From the NCBI RefSeq assembly GCF_900110225.1, contig NZ_FOCW01000001.1, positions 1,302,001 to 1,366,000 of the forward strand: a DNA stretch of 64,000 nucleotides. Direction: 5' to 3'. Of the stretch, positions 31,009 to 39,181 are shown one piece after another; within the stretch, counting starts at the first letter, position 1, and each line of letters starts with the position of its first letter. This DNA comes from Allobrachymonas denitrificans DSM 15123 (GTDB lineage Bacteria > Pseudomonadota > Gammaproteobacteria > Burkholderiales > Burkholderiaceae_C). Below the pieces are notes generated by a model. The model saw nothing but the letters and a program-made list of their open reading frames with translations, did no database searches and was not told the DNA's origin. Position numbers and translations under genes: made by a program.

Positions 31009-33092
31009 TCGTCATCCAGGATGTGACCCTGCAGCGCGGCACCAAGGTGCTGCTGGACAAGGCTTCTGTCACCCTCAACCCCGGCGAGCGCGTGGCGCTG
31101 GTCGGCCGCAACGGCGCCGGCAAATCCAGCCTGTTCGGCCTGCTCAACGGCACGCTGCACGAAGACAGCGGCGAGGTGGTGGTGCCCGCGCACTGGCGCC
31201 TCGGCCAGGTGGCACAGAACATGCCCGAAACCAGTGAGACGGCCACCGCCTTTGTGCTGGGCGGCGACACGCGCCTGCAGGAAGCACAGGCAGCACTGAC
31301 AGCAGCCGAAGCCAGCGGCGACGGCATGGCGATCGCCCATGCCCACACACTGCTGCAGGATGCCGGCGCACACGATGCCTCATCGCGTGCGCAAACGCTG
31401 ATCCTTGGCCTGGGATTCCAGGTCAACGAGCTGGACAAGCCCGTCAACAGCTTCTCCGGCGGCTGGCGCATGCGTTTGCAACTGGCGCGCGCGCTGATGT
31501 GCCCGAGCGATCTGCTGCTGCTCGACGAACCCACCAACCACCTGGACCTGGACGCCCTGGTCTGGCTGGAAGGCTGGCTCAAGCGCTATCCCGGCACTTT
31601 GCTCATCATCAGCCACGACCGCGAATTCCTCGACGCCGTCACGCAGGTCACAGTGCATATCGAGCACGCCAAGCTCAACCGCTACGGCGGCAACTACACT
31701 GCCTTCGAGGAAATGCGGGCGCAACAAATCACCCTGCAACAGGCCGCCTATTCGCGTCAGCAGGAAAAGATCGCCCATCTGCAGAAGTTCATCGACCGCT
31801 TCAAGGCCAAGGCCACCAAGGCCAAGCAGGCGCAGAGCCGTGTCAAGGCACTGGAGCGCATGGAGCGCCTCGCACCGGTGCTGACCAGTGCGGACTTCAC
31901 CTTCGAATTTCAGGAGCCGCCGCAGCTGCCCAACCCCATGCTGGCAATCCGCGATGCCAGCTTCGGCTACCGTGGCGCCGATTACGTGGCGCCCGACGCC
32001 AGCAATGCCGGAGAAGTAGAAGACTTCAGCACCAGTCACGTGCTGCGCGAGCACCAGCTGCAGACTGGCGAGGCACTGGCCGACGTCACTGCCAACGATA
32101 CCGTGATCCTGCGCAATGTGGACCGCTCCGTGCTGGCGGGCCAGCGCATCGGCGTGCTGGGCGCCAACGGCCAGGGCAAGTCCACCTTCGTCAAGACCAT
32201 TGCCCACGCCCTGCCCCTGCTGGCAGGCCGCATCACCGAAGGCAAGGGCCTGCGTCTGGGCTATTTCGCCCAGCAGGAGCTGGACGTGCTGCAGCTGGAC
32301 GACACCCCGCTGGGCCACATGATCCGCCTGGCCAAGGCGCACCCCGATATCGCCGCGCAAGCTGGCCGCGAGCAGGATCTGCGCAACTTCCTCGGCAGCT
32401 TCCAGTTCAGCGGCGACATGGTGTCGCAGCGCGTGGGCAGCATGAGTGGCGGCGAAAAAGCCCGGCTGGTGCTGGCCATGATCGTCTGGCAGCGCCCCAA
32501 CCTGCTGCTGCTGGATGAGCCGACCAACCATCTCGACCTGACCACGCGCGAGGCACTCGCCATGGCGCTGAACGAGTTCGAAGGCACCGTGATGCTGGTC
32601 AGCCACGACCGTGCCCTGTTGCGAGCCGTATGCGACGACTTCTGGCTGGTCGGTCATGGCACCATCGCGCCTTTCGATGGCGATCTGGACGACTACCAGC
32701 GCTACCTGCTCGACATGGCACGGCAGAAACGCGAAAGCCTGGCCGAAGCCGCGGGCGCAGCCAGGCAGTCTGCCGCCTCCAGCGACAAGCCGGCACTCAG
32801 CGGTGCCGAGCAGCGCAAGCTGCAGGCTGCGCAACGCCAGCAGTATCTGGAACAGCGCCGCCCGCTGGCCAAACGCCAGCAGCAGCTGGAGCAGCAGATG
32901 GACAAGCTCAACACGGAAAAGGCAGCACTCGAAGCGCAACTGTGCGAGCCGCTCGACCCGGGCGCCATCGCCGAAGCCGGCCGCAAGCTCAAGCAATGCA
33001 CCGATGCGCTGGAGGAAGCAGAAATGGACTGGCTGGAGGTTTCGGCCGAGCTGGAGGCCGTGGAAACGGCCTATCAGGGCGCTGCAGCGTGA
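31005..33092 (+). CDS. yheS: ABC-F family ATPase (YheS-like)
   Basis: Soluble tandem-ABC protein (695 residues) without membrane segments, of the ribosome-associated ABC-F class. First cassette: GRNGAGKSS (34-42), FSGGWRMRLQLARAL, LLLLDEPTNHLD. Second: GANGQGKST (near 384), MSGGEKARLVLAM, LLLLDEPTNHLD. The linker between cassettes contains a basic helix (FIDRFKAKATKAKQAQSRVKAL), and the C-terminal 120 residues form a charged coiled coil. Odd point: about 40 acidic residues are inserted near 325-365, between the first strands of the second cassette. Translationally coupled to prmB. Confidence 0.92.
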   Translation: MIVIQDVTLQRGTKVLLDKASVTLNPGERVALVGRNGAGKSSLFGLLNGTLHEDSGEVVVPAHWRLGQVAQNMPETSETATAFVLGGDTRLQEAQAALTAAEASGDGMAIAHAHTLLQDAGAHDASSRAQTLILGLGFQVNELDKPVNSFSGGWRMRLQLARALMCPSDLLLLDEPTNHLDLDALVWLEGWLKRYPGTLLIISHDREFLDAVTQVTVHIEHAKLNRYGGNYTAFEEMRAQQITLQQAAYSRQQEKIAHLQKFIDRFKAKATKAKQAQSRVKALERMERLAPVLTSADFTFEFQEPPQLPNPMLAIRDASFGYRGADYVAPDASNAGEVEDFSTSHVLREHQLQTGEALADVTANDTVILRNVDRSVLAGQRIGVLGANGQGKSTFVKTIAHALPLLAGRITEGKGLRLGYFAQQELDVLQLDDTPLGHMIRLAKAHPDIAAQAGREQDLRNFLGSFQFSGDMVSQRVGSMSGGEKARLVLAMIVWQRPNLLLLDEPTNHLDLTTREALAMALNEFEGTVMLVSHDRALLRAVCDDFWLVGHGTIAPFDGDLDDYQRYLLDMARQKRESLAEAAGAARQSAASSDKPALSGAEQRKLQAAQRQQYLEQRRPLAKRQQQLEQQMDKLNTEKAALEAQLCEPLDPGAIAEAGRKLKQCTDALEEAEMDWLEVSAELEAVETAYQGAAA

Positions 33093-33183
33093 CGAGATGC
33101 CGCAGTTCAGGGTTTTTTAACCTGACCGACAAAAAAAGACGCTACATTAAAGACGTCCACATTTCAATCAAGGGAATCCCACC

Positions 33184-33432
33184 ATGATGCAAATCATCTC
33201 CATCATCGTTGTAGGCTTCATCGTCGGCCTGCTGGCCCGCGCACTCAAGCCCGGCAACGACAAGCTCGGCCTGCTGATGACCACCGTGCTGGGCATTGCC
33301 GGCTCTGCCGTGGCCAACTTTGCGGGTTCTGCACTCGGCCTGTACCGTCCCGGCGAGGCTGCTGGCTGGATCGCTTCCATTCTGGGCGGTATCCTGCTGT
33401 TGTTCGTCTACGGCATGATCGCCAAAAAGTAA
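33184..33432 (+). CDS. GlsB/YeaQ/YmgE family membrane protein
   Basis: 82 residues, nearly all in three hydrophobic helices: IISIIVVGFIVGLLARALKPG, then LGLLMTTVLGIAGSAVANFAG, then AAGWIASILGGILLLFVYGMIAKK. This is the pattern of the transglycosylase-associated/YeaQ family, often linked to stress responses, with no known enzymatic activity. A CAAGGGAATCCC stretch gives a ribosome site before the ATG at 33184. A short AT-rich segment (AAAAAAAGACGCTACATTAAA) upstream could hold the promoter. Confidence 0.88.
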   Translation: MMQIISIIVVGFIVGLLARALKPGNDKLGLLMTTVLGIAGSAVANFAGSALGLYRPGEAAGWIASILGGILLLFVYGMIAKK

Positions 33433-33472
33433 CTCCACCTCCGCCGGGCACGTAACGGCAGGGTAATATGCG

Positions 33473-33498
33473 AGGGGGCTGTTTTCAGCCCCCTTTCT
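33473..33498 (+). terminator. Rho-independent terminator
   Basis: Perfect 8-bp stem AGGGGGCT/AGCCCCCT with a GTTTTC loop, followed by TTTCT. It separates the small membrane-protein gene from the lipoprotein gene that starts 24 bases later. Confidence 0.75.
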
Positions 33499-33521
33499 CA
33501 TGCCCCATCGCCCTCTTGCCC

Positions 33522-34112
33522 ATGCCCCTGTACCGCTCTGCCTTGATTCTGCCGCTGTTGACCACCAGCCTGTTTTCGGTAACAGGCTGCCAGAAGACCG
33601 ATGAGCAGGCGCCGGCATCGGCATCTTCCAGCCTGGTCGGGCCGAGCGCCGTATTGCCGGCTTCCGCTGCTTCCGCTCCTGCAGCCAGTCCGGAGCTGAT
33701 CAAGGGCATCTACTTCTGGGGGCCGGAAGTGGAAACCATCTCTCCATGCAATACCAACCAGACTTTCTGGCTGGACGGCAGCGAGACTGTCCTGGCGCCG
33801 CTGGAAGAAATGGCGCTGGACAAGGCCAATCGCGCCAATGAAGCGTATCAGCCCATCTACGCCGAGCTGCGCGTGGTGCGCAAGGGCCAGGCCACTGACG
33901 GCTTTGCCGTCGAATACGATGGCGTGGTCGAGCTGCAGGAAGTGGTTGCGAGCAATGCCGAGGTGCCGGCTAATTGCAAGCTGATCGAGTTGCCCACGCC
34001 GCCTGCCGAACCTGCATCTGAAGCAGCATCTGCTGCGGATGCTGCGGCATCGCAAGCCACCGCCGTTCGGGCATCCGCGCCCGCACCGGCTTCCCCTCGC
34101 AAGGCGGGCTGA
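33522..34112 (+). CDS. Putative lipoprotein with NlpE-C-like domain
   Basis: 196 residues. A signal peptide with lipobox SVTGC predicts an outer-membrane or periplasmic lipoprotein. An Ala/Ser-rich linker leads to a compact domain (about 55-155): GIYFWGPEVETISPCNTNQTFWLDGSE resembles the OB-fold C-terminal part of NlpE, where a G-x-Y-xYMADA...F.DC.TGxxxPV pattern is usual. The C-terminus is another Ala-rich low-complexity tail (PASEAASAADAAASQATAV). I would call it NlpE-related with moderate confidence; function unknown. The ATG at 33522 is chosen because the longer frame upstream lies over the terminator. Confidence 0.7.
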   Translation: MPLYRSALILPLLTTSLFSVTGCQKTDEQAPASASSSLVGPSAVLPASAASAPAASPELIKGIYFWGPEVETISPCNTNQTFWLDGSETVLAPLEEMALDKANRANEAYQPIYAELRVVRKGQATDGFAVEYDGVVELQEVVASNAEVPANCKLIELPTPPAEPASEAASAADAAASQATAVRASAPAPASPRKAG

Positions 34113-34255
34113 GCCTCTCTGCCCTCAACGCTTTCGGCCTTCATGGCCGCGCCGACCGACTCCGTCGGCCATGTCGGCCATGCCGAGAGTGTGCTAGCCC
34201 ACGTCGCGCCCTGACCGGGCTGCGGCAACGAGCGCATCAGCCCATCACACGCACG

Positions 34256-34283
34256 CAAAAAAGCCAGGTCTTTCAACCTGGCT
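34256..34283 (-). terminator. Rho-independent terminator of the branched-chain amino-acid binding-protein gene
   Basis: On the minus strand an 8-bp stem AGCCAGGT/ACCTGGCT with a six-base loop runs into six T residues. It lies 140 bases after the stop codon, so the mRNA has an unusually long 3' untranslated part holding two 28-bp repeats. Confidence 0.88.
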
Positions 34284-34333
34284 TCTGATCCAATCAGGCG
34301 GTCAACGCCCTGCACACGAACTCGCGGAATAAC

Positions 34334-34361
34334 GCCGCAAGCCGGGTACAGGACAGTCGCG
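34334..34361. repeat. 28-bp direct repeat, copy 1
   Basis: Identical over exactly 28 bp to 34394-34421, with a 60-bp spacing between copy starts. Core GCCGGGTACAGGACAGTCGC. It lies between the binding-protein stop codon and its terminator. The remaining non-coding sequence at 34113-34255 shows no gene. Confidence 0.9.
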
Positions 34362-34393
34362 GCCATCCGCGCCATGCTGGCACGCTACAACGT

Positions 34394-34421
34394 GCCGCAA
34401 GCCGGGTACAGGACAGTCGCG
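34394..34421. repeat. 28-bp direct repeat, copy 2
   Basis: Second perfect copy, ending one base before the TAA stop of the minus-strand binding-protein gene. The spacer between copies contains the inverted repeat GGCACG/CGTGCC (34377-34394 region) overlapping the start of this copy. Two copies only; no array is visible. Confidence 0.9.
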
Positions 34422-34422
34422 C

Positions 34423-35628
34423 TTATTCGATGGCTTCCTTGTTGCCCTTGACGTAGTGGAACAGGGTTGCTGCCGGATCCTTCATTTCGCCCGAGGGTTC
34501 GAAGGTGATGGTGGCGGAAACGCCCTTGTAGCTGGACTCCGCCAGCTTGGGCAGGTACACCGCCGGATCGGCAGAGTCGGCACGCTGCATGGCGTCCATG
34601 ATCAGCATCGCTGCGTCATAGGTGTAGGGGCTGTAGACCTGGTACTGGCCGGGATAGGCAGCGTCATAGCGCTTCTTCCACTCTTCGCCACCAGGCATCT
34701 TGCTCAGGGAAGAGCCGCCCACTGCGCACACCACGTTCTCCAGCGGCTTGGCACCACCGGACAGCTTGGCCAGCTCCATGGTGCAGATGCCATCGCCACC
34801 GAAGAACTTCTGCGTGGTCAGGCCGAGCTGTTCCATCTGGCGCAGCATCGGGCCGGCCTGTGCGTCCATGCCACCGTAGAAGATGCCGTCCGGCTTCTCG
34901 GCCTTGGTGGCCGTCAGGATCGCCATGAAGTCGGTCGCCTTGTCGGTGGTGAACTGCGAGCTCACAATCTCGATGCCGTTGGCCTTGGCCACCTTGGCAA
35001 ACACTTCGGCAATACCCTGGCCGTAGGCGGTACGGTCATCGATCACGGCCACGCGCTTGAGGTTGTTCTTCTTGGCATCGTTGGCCAGCGCAGCGCCCAG
35101 CGCGTCATCGTTGGCGATGATGCGGAAGGTGGTCTTGTAGCCGGGCTTGGTCAGGGCCGGGTTGGTGGCAGCACCGGTCACCATCGGAATGCCGCAATCG
35201 TTGTAGATCTTGGAGGCAGGAATGGTTGTGCCCGAGTTCAGGTGACCGACCACGCCGGCGACCTTGGAGTCGCACAGCTTCTGCGCCACGGCAGTGCCCT
35301 GCTTCGGATCGGCGGCGTCATCTTCCACCACGGCTTCGAAACGGACCTTCTTGCCGCCCAGCGTCATGCCCTTCTGGTTCATGTCGTCCACGGCCATCAG
35401 CACGCCGTTGGCGTTGTCCTTGCCGTAGTGCGCCTGGCTGCCGGACATGGGCGCCACGGAGGCAATTTTCACCACTTGCACGTCGCCGGAACCGGCGGCA
35501 GCAGGCGCGGCCGACACAGATGCTCCCGTCGCCGGGGCGGCAGGTGCTTCTTCCTTCTTGCCGCAGGATGCCAGCATGGCAGCGGCGGCCAGGGTGGCAG
35601 CAACGCTCAAACGCAGTTGATAGTGCAT
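34423..35628 (-). CDS. Branched-chain amino-acid-type ABC transporter substrate-binding lipoprotein
   Basis: Type I periplasmic binding protein of the Leu/Ile/Val family (401 residues). The signal peptide ends in lipobox LASC, followed by a Pro/Ala/Ser-rich tether. The mature fold shows VKIASVAPMSGSQAHYGKDNANGVLMAVDDMNQKG, GVVGHLNSGTTIPASKIYNDCGIPMVTGAATNP and YGGMDAQAGPMLRQMEQLG, which are LivK hallmarks. Start ATG 35628 has GGAGAC seven bases upstream. No permease or ATPase genes are adjacent, so it is an orphan binding protein; the ligand may be an amino acid or related compound. Confidence 0.92.
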   Translation of the reverse strand: MHYQLRLSVAATLAAAAMLASCGKKEEAPAAPATGASVSAAPAAAGSGDVQVVKIASVAPMSGSQAHYGKDNANGVLMAVDDMNQKGMTLGGKKVRFEAVVEDDAADPKQGTAVAQKLCDSKVAGVVGHLNSGTTIPASKIYNDCGIPMVTGAATNPALTKPGYKTTFRIIANDDALGAALANDAKKNNLKRVAVIDDRTAYGQGIAEVFAKVAKANGIEIVSSQFTTDKATDFMAILTATKAEKPDGIFYGGMDAQAGPMLRQMEQLGLTTQKFFGGDGICTMELAKLSGGAKPLENVVCAVGGSSLSKMPGGEEWKKRYDAAYPGQYQVYSPYTYDAAMLIMDAMQRADSADPAVYLPKLAESSYKGVSATITFEPSGEMKDPAATLFHYVKGNKEAIE

Positions 35629-35792
35629 GATCAAAGTCTCCAGATATAAGAATGTCCGGAAAAGCTTGAGCCAATCCGGGCGCGCGGTTTGCCAGAGGCA
35701 ATCGTCAGCGACAGCGAAAAAATTGTAATGCTGCCGTTACCGTTCACCCGTACTATTTGCACGTTCTAGGGCAAACACCGATAAGCCCGGTT

Positions 35793-36236
35793 TCAGCCCT
35801 TCACCTGCACGTCATGCCGCTGGATCTGGTAGCCACGGCTGGTGTAATAGCGCCAGCGTTCGCGCGCCTGGGCACGATCGGCCTCGTCCAGCGAAACCAC
35901 CTCGATCAGCCGGGCAAACTGCTCGAACCCGGCAGGCACCTGCGGCATCAGGCTCACCAGCACATCGTGGCGGGGGCAGCTGCCCACATCCTCGGTCAGC
36001 CACACCCGGGCACGCTCCTGCATGGCCTCAGTCACCGTGCCGGCATCCTGGCCCTCGCGCCAATGGCCGATGAAATCGGTGGCAGACAACTCCCACAGCT
36101 TGCGGTCGAGCTTGTCCAGCGCAGCGGCCTCGGCCACCACCACGATCGAGTCCGAGCGCCCGACTGCCTTGCGCAGCAGGCGGCTCAGGTAGGCGATGCG
36201 ATCGGGGATATTGAAATGGAAGGCGATCTCGGTCAT
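35793..36236 (-). CDS. holC: DNA polymerase III subunit chi
   Basis: 147 residues. MTEIAFHFNIPDRIAYLSRLLRKAV and VVVAEAAALDKLDRKLWELSATDFIGHW match the HolC family. Chi links the clamp-loader (through psi) to SSB on the lagging strand. It lies 52 bases after pepA on the same strand, the same pepA-holC order as in E. coli, so they are likely one operon. ATG 36236 is preferred over an in-frame GTG two codons upstream. Confidence 0.9.
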   Translation of the reverse strand: MTEIAFHFNIPDRIAYLSRLLRKAVGRSDSIVVVAEAAALDKLDRKLWELSATDFIGHWREGQDAGTVTEAMQERARVWLTEDVGSCPRHDVLVSLMPQVPAGFEQFARLIEVVSLDEADRAQARERWRYYTSRGYQIQRHDVQVKG

Positions 36237-36288
36237 GCGCACGCCTCACGCATGGGCATGGCCCCATTCACGGACGGCAAGCCACGCA

Positions 36289-37989
36289 TCAGCGCTTGCC
36301 CGCTGCCGCGCCCTTGCCTGCACCGCGCTTTGGCGCATGCTCTTGCGCAGGAGTTGCCTTGGCGGCGGCGCTCTTGCTGGCAGCACCCGGCTTGACGCTG
36401 GAGGCTCCCTTGGCTGCCGCAGTTGCTGCCTTCAACGCAGGCTTGGCTTGCGCCTTGCCGGCACCTTTGGCGGCAGCCGTTGCCGGCTTGGCCTCTGCAG
36501 CAGGCAAGGCAAACTGCACCGGCGTCTTCGCCAGATTGAGCACCAGACGCACCAGCAGCGGCACCGGACGGCCCGTGCCGCCCTTGGCAGCACCTTCGTC
36601 CCACGCCGTGCCGGCGATATCGAGATGCGCCCACGGATAGGCCGAGGTATAACGCTCCAGGAACTTGGCCGCCGAGATGGCGCCCGCCGCACGGCCGGCG
36701 ATATTGGCCATGTCGGCAAAGTTGGACTTGAGCCCCTTGCCATAGGCATCATCCATGGGCATGCGCCAGCACAGGTCGGCCGATTCGTTGGCCGCCTGCT
36801 CGATGGCCTGCGCCAGTTCGTCATGCTGGGTAAACAGACCCGAGCGCAAATTGCCCAGGGCCATCACGCAGTTGCCGGTCAGCGTGGCGATATCTACCAC
36901 GGCCTGCGGCTTGAAGCGTTCCGCGTAAGTCAGTGCATCGCACAGGATCAGGCGCCCTTCCGCATCGGTATTGAGCACCTCGATGGTCTGGCCGCTCATG
37001 CTGGTGATCACGTCGCCTGGCTTGGTAGCATCGCCGCTCGGCATGTTCTCGCAGGCCGGAATCAGGCCGACCACGTTGATGGCGGGACGCAGATGGCGCA
37101 GCGCCTCGAACAGGCCCAGCACGCTGGCAGCGCCGGACATGTCGAACTTCATTTCATCCATGCCGGCACCCGGCTTGATGGAAATGCCGCCGCTGTCGAA
37201 AGTGATGCCCTTGCCGACAAACGTCAGCGGCGCCTGCTTGCGGTCCGCACCGTTGTAGTGCAGCACGATAAAGCGCAGCGGCTCCGTGGAGCCCTTGGCC
37301 ACGGCCAGGAAGGCGCCCATGCCCAGCTTGCGCACCTTGGCTTCGTCAAGCACCTCGCACTTGAAGCGCGCATCGGCATGGCCTTCATTGCCGTTGCGGG
37401 CGATTTCCTCCGCCACCTTGCCCAGCATGGTGGGCGTGGCATGGTTGGCCGGGCGGTTGGCCCATTCGCGCGCCAGACCCATGCCTGCCAGCAGCGCCTT
37501 GCCTTCCTCGAAACCCTCGCGGCAGGCTCCCGCATTGGGTGCACCGATGATGACCTTCTTCAGGCCCCCCTTGGCCGAGGGCTTGGTATTGCTGTAGACG
37601 TAGCCTGCTCCACCCACGGCCAGCATGGCGGTGCGGATCTGGTCGAGCGACGCATCCTGGGCGAAATACACGGCCAGGCGCACATCCTCGTTGACCAGTT
37701 CCTTGACCGCCTTGGACAGGGCATCGCGGATGTCCTGCGGCTTGCCCTGGCCGATGCCGAGCAGCACCACGCGGGATGCAAATGCATCATCCGGCAGGTA
37801 CAGGGAGAGCCGCTTGCCCGCCTCCGGGCTCCAGTGACCACACTGCATGGCCTTGGCGATGGTGGCGGGCAGGCCCGTCATGCGCTCGGGCAGCACTTCG
37901 TAGCCATCACGCAGCAACACCAGCAGCACATCGCTGCGCTGAGCCTTGCCGGGAGCCAGCAGATCGGAGGGGGAGAGTTGGAAATTCAT
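36289..37989 (-). CDS. pepA: Leucyl (cytosol) aminopeptidase with Lys/Ala-rich C-terminal tail
   Basis: M17 aminopeptidase A (566 residues; about 500 is usual). The catalytic domain has the two-metal site residues in VGKGITFDSGGISIKPG, MKFDMSGAASVLG and VLNTDAEGRLILCDAL. The normal fold ends near residue 497 (LVLNLAKTPVQFA). A 69-residue extension follows with twelve lysines, two arginines and only two acidic residues, mostly Ala between them (AAAKGAGKAQAKPALK), like a histone H1-type tail. E. coli PepA also binds DNA as an architectural factor. ATG 37989 is the family start; divergent from lptF with a 40-bp gap. Confidence 0.94.
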   Translation of the reverse strand: MNFQLSPSDLLAPGKAQRSDVLLVLLRDGYEVLPERMTGLPATIAKAMQCGHWSPEAGKRLSLYLPDDAFASRVVLLGIGQGKPQDIRDALSKAVKELVNEDVRLAVYFAQDASLDQIRTAMLAVGGAGYVYSNTKPSAKGGLKKVIIGAPNAGACREGFEEGKALLAGMGLAREWANRPANHATPTMLGKVAEEIARNGNEGHADARFKCEVLDEAKVRKLGMGAFLAVAKGSTEPLRFIVLHYNGADRKQAPLTFVGKGITFDSGGISIKPGAGMDEMKFDMSGAASVLGLFEALRHLRPAINVVGLIPACENMPSGDATKPGDVITSMSGQTIEVLNTDAEGRLILCDALTYAERFKPQAVVDIATLTGNCVMALGNLRSGLFTQHDELAQAIEQAANESADLCWRMPMDDAYGKGLKSNFADMANIAGRAAGAISAAKFLERYTSAYPWAHLDIAGTAWDEGAAKGGTGRPVPLLVRLVLNLAKTPVQFALPAAEAKPATAAAKGAGKAQAKPALKAATAAAKGASSVKPGAASKSAAAKATPAQEHAPKRGAGKGAAAGKR

Positions 37990-38029
37990 GATAATGTCGG
38001 TTTGTTCTTGGATTGCAAGCGCGGGACTA

Positions 38030-39181
38030 ATGTTATTCGATTCTTCCATACGCCGCGAACTGACCCGCACCTTTGGCGCGACGCTGTTCGTGCTGCTCAT
38101 CATCGTGCTCACCATGATGCTGATCCGCACACTCAATTTCGCCAACAAGGGCACGGTGGACCCGTCCGAAGTGTCGCTGGTGCTGGGCTTCACGGTGCTG
38201 GCCTACTTTCCCACCATCCTCACGCTCAGCCTGTTCATCGCCATCGTCTACACCCTCTCGCGCATGTACCGCGACAGCGAGATGGACGTCTGGTTCTCCA
38301 GCGGCCAGGGCCTGTTCCGCTTTCTGCGCCCGGTGCTGCAGTTTTCCGCGCCGGTCATCGTGGTGATCGCCCTGCTTTCCGTGTTCGGCTGGCCTTGGGC
38401 CAATGCCAAGTCGCAGGAACTGCTCAACCGCTACCAGAGCCGGGGCGACCTGGAGCGCATCGCGCCCGGACAGTTTCAGGAATCACGCGATGGCAGCCGC
38501 GTCTTCTATATCGACAACAAGGACATGAAGGAACGTGGCACTCCGGACAAGGCAAGCAAGCTGTTCATTTTTGCGCGCCAGCCCAAGAGCGAGGTGGTGG
38601 TATCGGCCAAGAACGGCCATATCCGCGTGCAGGACAACGACCGCTTTGCCATCCTCAATGACGGCCAGAGCACCGAGATCCACGACGACCAGACGCTCAC
38701 CATCAGCCGCTTTCAGGAATATGGCATCCGCATCGGCAACAAGCCGGTGGAAGTGAAGGATGTCAACCTGAACGATCCGAGCACACTCACCGGCATTTCG
38801 CCACGCATCATCCCCACGCAAGACCTGTTCCGCATCGCCGAAGGCCGTTTCCAGGGCGAGCTGGGCTGGCGCCTGGGAATGGCACTGGCCGGCATCAACT
38901 TCATGCTGCTGGCACTTGCGTCGTCGCGCGTCAACCCGCGCTCGGGGCGCAGTGGAGGCCTGATCGTGGCACTGCTGTTCTTCGTGGCCTACTTCAACCT
39001 GCTGAACTTCGGCAAGAACTGGGTCGCCACCGGCAAGATCAACATGCCGATGATGCTGCTGGTGCTGCATGGTGGGGTATTTGTCGTGTCCCTGCTCTGG
39101 CTCTGGAAACGTCATACGCAATGGTCTTTCGGCAGCATGCTGCATCGCCGTCGCGCCCGTGAAACAGAGGTGCCAGCATGA
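38030..39181 (+). CDS. lptF: LPS export ABC transporter permease LptF
   Basis: 383 residues: N-terminal membrane helices (TRTFGATLFVLLIIVLTMMLIRTLNF), a periplasmic beta-jellyroll (about 130-270) and C-terminal helices, the LptF/YjgP layout. It pairs with LptG and ATPase LptB to lift LPS out of the inner membrane toward LptC-A-D. ATG 38030 (MLFDSSIRREL) is the family start; the frame is open further upstream through the 5' part of pepA on the other strand. It overlaps lptG by four bases (ATGA). Confidence 0.95.
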   Translation: MLFDSSIRRELTRTFGATLFVLLIIVLTMMLIRTLNFANKGTVDPSEVSLVLGFTVLAYFPTILTLSLFIAIVYTLSRMYRDSEMDVWFSSGQGLFRFLRPVLQFSAPVIVVIALLSVFGWPWANAKSQELLNRYQSRGDLERIAPGQFQESRDGSRVFYIDNKDMKERGTPDKASKLFIFARQPKSEVVVSAKNGHIRVQDNDRFAILNDGQSTEIHDDQTLTISRFQEYGIRIGNKPVEVKDVNLNDPSTLTGISPRIIPTQDLFRIAEGRFQGELGWRLGMALAGINFMLLALASSRVNPRSGRSGGLIVALLFFVAYFNLLNFGKNWVATGKINMPMMLLVLHGGVFVVSLLWLWKRHTQWSFGSMLHRRRARETEVPA

